DNA from: Linyphia triangularis
Lineage: Eukaryota > Arthropoda > Arachnida > Araneae > Linyphiidae
DNA length: 64,000 nt
Assembly: GCA_963978545.1 (NCBI GenBank)
Contig: OZ021721.1
Span: forward strand, 97,265,918-97,329,917
Direction: 5' to 3'
The notes under the pieces are model-generated. The model ran no database searches. It was not told the origin of the DNA and worked only from the letters and a program-made list of their open reading frames with translations. Each line of letters opens with the position of its first letter. The stretch's first letter is position 1. Positions 58,748 through 64,000 of this stretch are shown here, one piece after another. A program made the position numbers and the translations under genes.

Positions 58748-59747
58748 TATATGAAGACTACTGGGGAAAAGCCCCGATTTTGCATTCAGTGGGATTCTTC
58801 ATTTGGTGCGTATTCTGCGTCAAGACGATTAATTGTAAAATATGGAAATAGTTAAAATTTTTACAAAGGAGTGGAATAGTTTTCTATTTTCACTTCTCTT
58901 CGTGCAAAAATTAATGTATAAAGATCTCGTAAATGACGTCATACTATATTGCGGGTTGGATGTTTATAGCAAAAGAGCCAAGATTGGCTAAACTGCCACA
59001 TTGTGGTATATTAAGTTAGTAGTTAAGTGTATAAATATCAGATACATCTTGGTTGGTTGTTTTCAGATTATCTGGCGCCGTCAGCAACACGAGGGCTATA
59101 ATGCGCCGAAACATTCGTCATTAGACAAGCCAACATACATGTACAAACACCCATGCCTAATACGGGACTCGAACCCGCAACCTCGTGGTCTAGATGCTAG
59201 CTCGCTAACCACTATACCGTTCAGATACATCTTATCTTCCTCCATAACGTTAGTGGGAAGTAACTGGAGAGTAATAAGACATTCTGCGCTGATACGTGAC
59301 CAGCAGCGAATGTGTTAATTAAACAATAAAATGTAGTAATGAAACCATTATAGACAAATTCTAATCTTCAAAATGATTATTGGTTTGACATTAATATTAT
59401 TATCCTTTGGTAATTTTGAGATTGGTAGCTTCAGTAAAAATTGTTTAATTTGTTTAATGTAAAATTCTGAAAAGACAACTTTAAGAATAACGCATTTGAT
59501 ATCAGTATCTTATCCTTATGAGTGTTAATGTAGCTTTTATGTTCGGTGACCTTTTAAGAAAGTTCTTTGAATTTGGATTTAGTTTTCATGAGAGTAGGTT
59601 TGAAAAAGTACTTCCTAGCATGGATAGCTCTTTCCTCTCCAACTCTTCTAACCTCCTTTGACATTAAGCGTCTTGGCTCAGAAATCGCGCCGGGTGCGGA
59701 TTCCCAAAAATGCAATATCGGGGTTTTTCCCTAGTACCCTTCATATA
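58748..59747. mobile_element. TIR element of unknown class, ~1 kb
   Basis: The left end TATGAAGACTACTGGGGAAA continues GCCCCGATTTTGCATT. The right end, inverted, reads TATGAAGGGTACTAGGGAAA and AACCCCGATATTGCATT. Sequence similarity runs at least 40 bp inward. No transposase and no clear duplication. A SINE is nested at 59051-59221. Confidence 0.6.
59051..59221 (-). mobile_element. tRNA-derived SINE (family S1), copy 3
   Basis: Flanked by perfect 12-bp duplications CAGATACATCTT (59039-59050 and 59222-59233). The order on the minus strand is tRNA-like head, GGCGCATTATAGCCCTCG, GGCGCCAGATAATCTGAA and CCAA tail. It starts at AACGG, without the first bases of copy 1. Confidence 0.95.
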
Positions 59748-59749
59748 AA

Positions 59750-60330
59750 CTTACCTTTCCCTTACGTTTGTGTTTTGCAAAAATTAAATAACAAAACATC
59801 GAAACACGGCTTTATTTTCATGAAACCTTCAACTGCAATAAAATAAGAACTGAAATGAAAATAAAGTTTCAGCATAGAGACATTAATCAGATTTTGAGCT
59901 ATGATCCAGAAATTATTTACTTTGAATCGTGGATATCGTTACTGAAGGAGAAAGAAATACGAAGAAAATTTACCGTTAAATTTTCTTTTGCACCAGTCAA
60001 CACCTTTGGATAATTTAAATTATGACCTGTTCTTGAGAGAGGTTAGTGATATCAATTCATGTTTGTATAAGTGGTTCAAAGCAATTTGACACTGTTTACA
60101 AACATTTCAGTTGCCAGTTTCTGGCAAAGTGTCAAAAAGAAGAGAAGGGGAAGTAACTCATTTCTTGCTTTCATTTTTTAATGAAGTCATCAAAATGTTA
60201 TTGAATACTTGAAAATTAATTAAATGTAGCTGTAAAGTTGGCAAAGCATAATGCACAATACACAGACAAGTAATTAGCTGGATTCTTGATCTACTTGAAC
60301 CTACTATTTAAAAGGTACGAAAGGATGTTT
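59750..60330. other. Spacer without recognised feature
   Basis: No gene or repeat recognised. Confidence 0.4.
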
Positions 60331-60342
60331 CAATGTGAATAT

Positions 60343-60589
60343 GGTTATAGCTGGAGCTCGATGTGTGTGTCCACGTCCTCAAACCATTGAAATGGCAACT
60401 TCACAAAATTCCTTCTGCACCGAAATAATTTGATACCCCCCCCCCCTTTTTTTTTAAATTTTTTTTTTACTTCTTTTTTTACTTCAACCTGTTCCAGAGA
60501 GGTGGTTCTCTCACATATGTACGCGGAGGTAGGTGCTAGTTCACAAAGTGCTTCCTTTCCACTCCCAGCCGGGAGTTTAACCAACCAAC
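60343..60589 (+). mobile_element. SINE-like element, second type (S2)
   Basis: 247 bp between perfect 12-bp direct repeats CAATGTGAATAT (60331-60342 and 60590-60601). It ends in AACCAACCAACC, the same tail as family S1, but its body (GGTTATAGCTGGAGCTCGAT.., C-run, T-run, ..CCAGCCGGGAGTTTAACC) is unrelated to S1. I saw no clear A and B boxes, so the origin of its head is open. The tail and direct repeats point to mobilisation by the same LINE machinery. Confidence 0.75.
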
Positions 60590-60604
60590 CAATGTGAATA
60601 TATA

Positions 60605-61110
60605 AACAGAAATATTTTTGTTGAAAGAACTCGTGTCTCTATAGTATCTCTATGGTATATACCTTTGATGGTTTCTGTGAATTCCGCCTTTGGAAGTGTA
60701 ATGTTTTACTTTAGGAAAATTTATATACATTTTGAGTTTCATCACAAAGGACCAGGTCATTATTCTTTATCACTACTAAAACAGCCTTTAAACGCCACCA
60801 ATGTAAATCAAACCAAAGAAACTAAAAATGCTAAACATTTCTTCCATGTAATCACCAAATGGACAGAAATTAACAACTAATACTCCTGGACATTATTCAG
60901 AAAGTAATGAAATTGAAAAGGGTTTCAAAGAGCAATTTGAAAACGTTGCCAATGGGCATATTGAAGTTTCCCAAATGTTTTTAATTCGTTGAATGTCGGA
61001 TTGCCCAGAGAAAGTATTCTGAGTTTTCTATTACTTGGAGATGCGATGCCGGGCAGTTAGCTACGAATGGCTTACTTCATCGCTTAGATCTACGAAAACT
61101 GCGGTCAACT
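60605..61110. other. Spacer without recognised gene
   Basis: An open frame at 60665-60880 on the plus strand carries no recognised motif. Confidence 0.4.
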
Positions 61111-61123
61111 CATATAGTCCAAG

Positions 61124-61300
61124 TTGGTTGTTTTCAGATTATCTGGCACCGTCATGAACACGAGGGCTATAATGCGCTGAAACATTCGTCATTAGACAAG
61201 CCAACATACATTTACAAACACTCATGCCTAACAAGGGACTTGAACCCGCAACCTCGCGGTCTAGAAGCTAGCACGCTAACCACTATACCATTTGGTCGAC
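61124..61300 (-). mobile_element. tRNA-derived SINE (family S1), copy 4
   Basis: Flanked by perfect 13-bp duplications CATATAGTCCAAG (61111-61123 and 61301-61313). Complete on the minus strand, from GTCGACCAAATGG to the tail, with the B box slightly changed (GGTTCAAGTCC). Confidence 0.95.
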
Positions 61301-61325
61301 CATATAGTCCAAGACATTTTATCCT

Positions 61326-61396
61326 GACCTCATTGAATAAGCTGTAGGGTCGATCCTTCCGCGTAAAAGCTATAGGTCTGAGCAAATCACAACTTA
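61326..61396 (+). repeat. Solo relative of the 266-bp unit
   Basis: GACCTCATTGAATAAGCTGT through TCTGAGCAAATCACAACTTA matches the middle of each unit of the triplication at 5708-6504 with several differences. It shows that unit is a dispersed sequence which was tandemly expanded at one site. Confidence 0.75.
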
Positions 61397-61768
61397 TATA
61401 GTAATACTGATAACTTGCGCACATAGTTTTGTTGTATTAAACCTAAATATATGTTGATAAAAAAAGCGCTTTTAAATTTTACTAGATACTTAACTTTTCT
61501 ACCACGGTTACTGTGAGAGTTTTAACAAATCATATGGCTTTGATCGAGCTATTTCATGACGTCACTCACTTGGCGAATCATTATTGGCTAACACGGCTAA
61601 CTCTATCTCCTCTCAGTTCAATGTGTCACATGTAAGATAATTGCGCAGGCAATCAGCACGTAGTAAAACTGGATCGCACATCACTGTAGAGTATTCAATT
61701 AGGTCAGGATAAGTTGTCGTGGAGTATAGTCCAGACAATATCATAATGTTTCGGCTCATAATATTGTA

Positions 61769-61950
61769 GCCGACCAAACGGTATAGTGGTTAGCGTGCTA
61801 GCTTCTAGACCGCGAGGTTGCGTATTCGAGTCCCTTGTTAGGCATGGGTATTTGTAAATGTATGTTGCCTTGTCTAATGACGAATGCTTCGGCGCATTAT
61901 AGCCCTCGTGTTGCTGACGGCGCCAGATAATCTGAAAGCAACCAACCAAC
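61769..61950 (+). mobile_element. tRNA-derived SINE (family S1), copy 5
   Basis: Flanked by perfect 12-bp duplications CATAATATTGTA (61757-61768 and 61951-61962). Full length from GCCGACCAAACGG, with A box TAGTGGTTAGC, B box GTATTCGAGTCC (one change) and tail AACCAACCAAC. Confidence 0.95.
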
Positions 61951-61962
61951 CATAATATTGTA

Positions 61963-62630
61963 TATCTCTTTTGCATAGACGTTAACTTTATAGAGCATTG
62001 GGGTCATGGGACCAATATTTAGAAAATATTGTTTAGTCCCCCTGCCCTTGTCCATAACTTCCTAATATTTTGAACAACCTTGTGATTTTTTTTAATATTT
62101 CAAGAAAATAGCCTCTGGAGAAAAGTTTACATTTATTCTGTCATTTGGGTTCGTCAAATACTCAATTGAATTGATTGCATTTGTTAAACACAATATATAA
62201 GAAAACTTTTAACGCATTCTGTTTAAATTGAGACCCGTATGGAATAGTTAATATATCAGAGTGCCAAAATTTGTCTCAAAATTACAAACACTATATGGAA
62301 TGACATGATTGAGTAATACATATAGTAGGAGCCGACCTGTTGTCATGCCTATTTGACGGTTTGACGGACCAGACTTAGACAAAAATGAAAGATTTTTTTT
62401 TTTAATTTTTTACAATCTTTCAACAAAAAAAATAGATTTTTTTTCATACGTTGACTGCCACGGAATTTTGGTACGATTGCTGTATAAAGAACCGATTTGA
62501 TTTAACCTTTAACTGCTGTATGCGGTCTGACAGACCGCGAGTCATTTTTTGTGGAATGCTTCCACCCACGAAAATATTTTAACTTTGACTTTTAAGTTAA
62601 TTTTTCCGATACTTTTGTTTCTTAAATTTT
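61963..62630. other. Spacer; palindromic GCGGTCTGACAGACCGC
   Basis: At 62522-62538 a 17-bp palindrome lies shortly after TTAACCTTTAACTGC (62502), reminiscent of a piggyBac-like left end, but no partner end was found. Confidence 0.4.
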
Positions 62631-62636
62631 AAATTG

Positions 62637-62711
62637 ATGTTCACTAATTTCTTTGGCGCAGTATGAACCACGTGTTGGCCTTGCGCCAAAATTATCAAAC
62701 CACCCAACCAC
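62637..62711 (+). mobile_element. SINE 3'-domain fragment, third type (S3)
   Basis: CTTTGGCGCAGTATGAACCA, CGTGTTGG, TTGCGCCAAAATTATCAAAC and CACCCAACC follow, base for base in the same order, the 3' domain of family S1 (TTTCGGCGCATTATAGCCCT, CGTGTTGC, GGCGCCAGATAATCTGAA, CCAACC) but are clearly diverged. No flanking duplication was identified and no tRNA head is seen. Confidence 0.65.
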
Positions 62712-63032
62712 AGCATTCGTCGACGCGTTGATTGGGGAAGAGACTGAACCAGTGGTTTGAGTTGAATGCAACTCATATAGCACTCAACGTGTTGCATTTT
62801 TACAATCTTTCTAAACATTAGAATTATTTTCTTTGATAATGTCGTGTTTAGTATCAAATGGAAGCTATAGATAAGAGGCATGTAAAATGTTACATGCAAA
62901 GCTTGTATTATTTATCAAAACAACGAATAACTTTGGGAAAATACCTCTCTTTCCTTCTCCCCTTGATTCTGAATTTTGCAGGTATAAAAATAGAAAAAAT
63001 AAACAGCCAGGAAAGCAGATGAATGGGGATAG

Positions 63033-63115
63033 TTTACACGTTGAGCGCCGCGTCAGCCGTTGGTGGCTGACACTGAACTTTCCGTTTAGGCCGCGTCAGC
63101 CATCGGTATCTGACA
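63033..63115 (+). repeat. Extra piggyBac-type terminus repeats
   Basis: ACACGTTGAGCGCCGCGTCA, followed by GCCGTTGGTGGCTGACA and a second GGCCGCGTCAGCCATCGG, resemble the left end of the element at 63212 without a clean TTAA. Probably a remnant of an earlier copy. Confidence 0.55.
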
Positions 63116-63211
63116 GTGTAAAATATGATATAAAACTAAAAAAATTATATTGTTTTAAACAATTACTGAAAATTTATTTAATTTTTATTTATTATAGGGT
63201 AGTATCATTAA

Positions 63212-63856
63212 CACGTTGAGTGCCGCGTCAAACATCGGTGGCTGATAGTACGCTGTTGTTTTTCCCACACCTATAATTTGACATAGTGCATTTCTTAGTG
63301 CTTTTTAAAGTGCAGGAAGTCTTAACTTTTGAAGTACTTTTGATATTTCAATAGATAAAAATATTTTTAAATATACTATGTCCAAAATGCCCTTGTGAAA
63401 AAAAAATGCCTACCTAAGAATTTTATGTCCGAGGTCTGGCGCCGACCAAACGGTATAGTGGTTAGCTTCTAGACCGCGAGGTTGCGGGTTCGAGTCCTGT
63501 GTAAGGCATGGGTGTTTGTAAATGTATGTTAGCTTGTCAAATGACGAATATTTCGGCGCATTATAGCCCTCGTGTTGCTGACTGCGCCAGATAATCTGAA
63601 AAAAACCAACCAACCGAGGTCTGGCAACGCTGCGTAAACGTGTGGAATGAATGTATAATATAAGCATTTCATTCTAAGCGTTAATATCTTCTACTGCGAT
63701 AAGAAACAATGGCCCTAATATATTTACTCAACTGTATCGAGTAAATTTCAATCTGTCAGCAGTGATGCGCTGGTATCACGGTATAGCAATTCGAAGAGCA
63801 CTACTGCGTGTGGCTTGAAGGGAATTTCCTTAAGAATTCGCGTGGCGCTCAGCGAG
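63212..63856. mobile_element. piggyBac-type MITE
   Basis: Flanked by TTAA (63208-63211 and 63857-63860). The left end CACGTTGAGTGCCGCGTC and, inverted, the right end CTCGCTGAGCGCCACGCG are imperfect inverted repeats. No transposase. It is interrupted by SINE copy 6. Confidence 0.7.
63441..63613 (+). mobile_element. tRNA-derived SINE (family S1), copy 6
   Basis: Flanked by perfect 12-bp duplications CCGAGGTCTGGC (63429-63440 and 63614-63625). It lacks about 10 bp between the A box and the anticodon-like part (GTGGTTAGCTTCTAGACC). B box GGTTCGAGTCC is intact. Inserted in the piggyBac-type MITE. Confidence 0.95.
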
Positions 63857-64000
63857 TTAAAAGAAAATTAATTTGGTTTTTATAACTAAAACCTATATTC
63901 AAAGAAATAAATTTAAACGTGCTTAATACTTTAGCTGAGTATAAATGGTTAGAGTTACAAAAATAAACTGTACACAAACTTTTTACCGCGCTGCTCACTT

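Overview
The window is AT-rich animal DNA, most likely from an arthropod. This rests on intron-containing genes with GT-AG junctions, cut-and-paste transposons (hAT, Tc1/mariner, piggyBac, PIF/Harbinger), Helitrons with arthropod-style ends and tRNA-derived SINEs. Nothing in it looks bacterial or viral. I could not name the species; a chelicerate or an insect would both fit.

Two host genes can be supported. At the left edge, on the minus strand, is the first coding exon of an ENPP-family (ENPP6-like) ectophosphodiesterase. The rest of that gene lies beyond position 1, and its exon end has been copied in tandem next to a Helitron terminus. In the middle, on the minus strand, is a single-PDZ gene homologous to TAX1BP3 (TIP-1/GIP). 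Exons 2 to 4 (35495-35623, 32498-32575, 30898-31008) join in one frame. A candidate first exon lies at 44152-44217 beside an E2F-like site and a palindromic E-box. Its introns span about 13 kb, and intron 1 has been invaded by nested transposons. Two more exon-like open stretches, around 18614-18910 and 51506-51659, have membrane segments but no family I can name.

The rest is mainly mobile and tandemly repeated DNA. From 1 to 19 kb there are Helitrons, a palindromic hAT MITE, a SINE and eight tandem arrays with units from about 48 to 277 bp. From 19.3 to 24.9 kb a hAT-like element encloses an inverted pair of Tc1 arms, which encloses a younger Tc1 element; two further Tc1 fragments and a second copy of the hAT MITE follow. 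From 25.8 to 27.4 kb a Helitron carries a minisatellite and a duplicated 5' end. The PDZ gene occupies 28-44 kb. From 44.4 to 58.0 kb lie a dead Tc1, a LINE tail, two hAT MITEs with clean 8-bp target duplications, a 6.4-kb hAT-bounded composite, and a piggyBac that has lost its catalytic core. From 58.7 kb to the end there are four full-length SINEs of one family, a second SINE type with the same tail, and piggyBac-type elements.

The clearest unusual results are these: six SINE copies, each with its own target-site duplication; a common 3' domain and CCAA tail shared by at least three different SINE types; a 40-bp SINE insertion with its own duplication; an unclassified TIR element hosting a Harbinger element; and an exon-like transmembrane segment inside a hAT-bounded unit. 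I found no candidate for a new multi-gene system.
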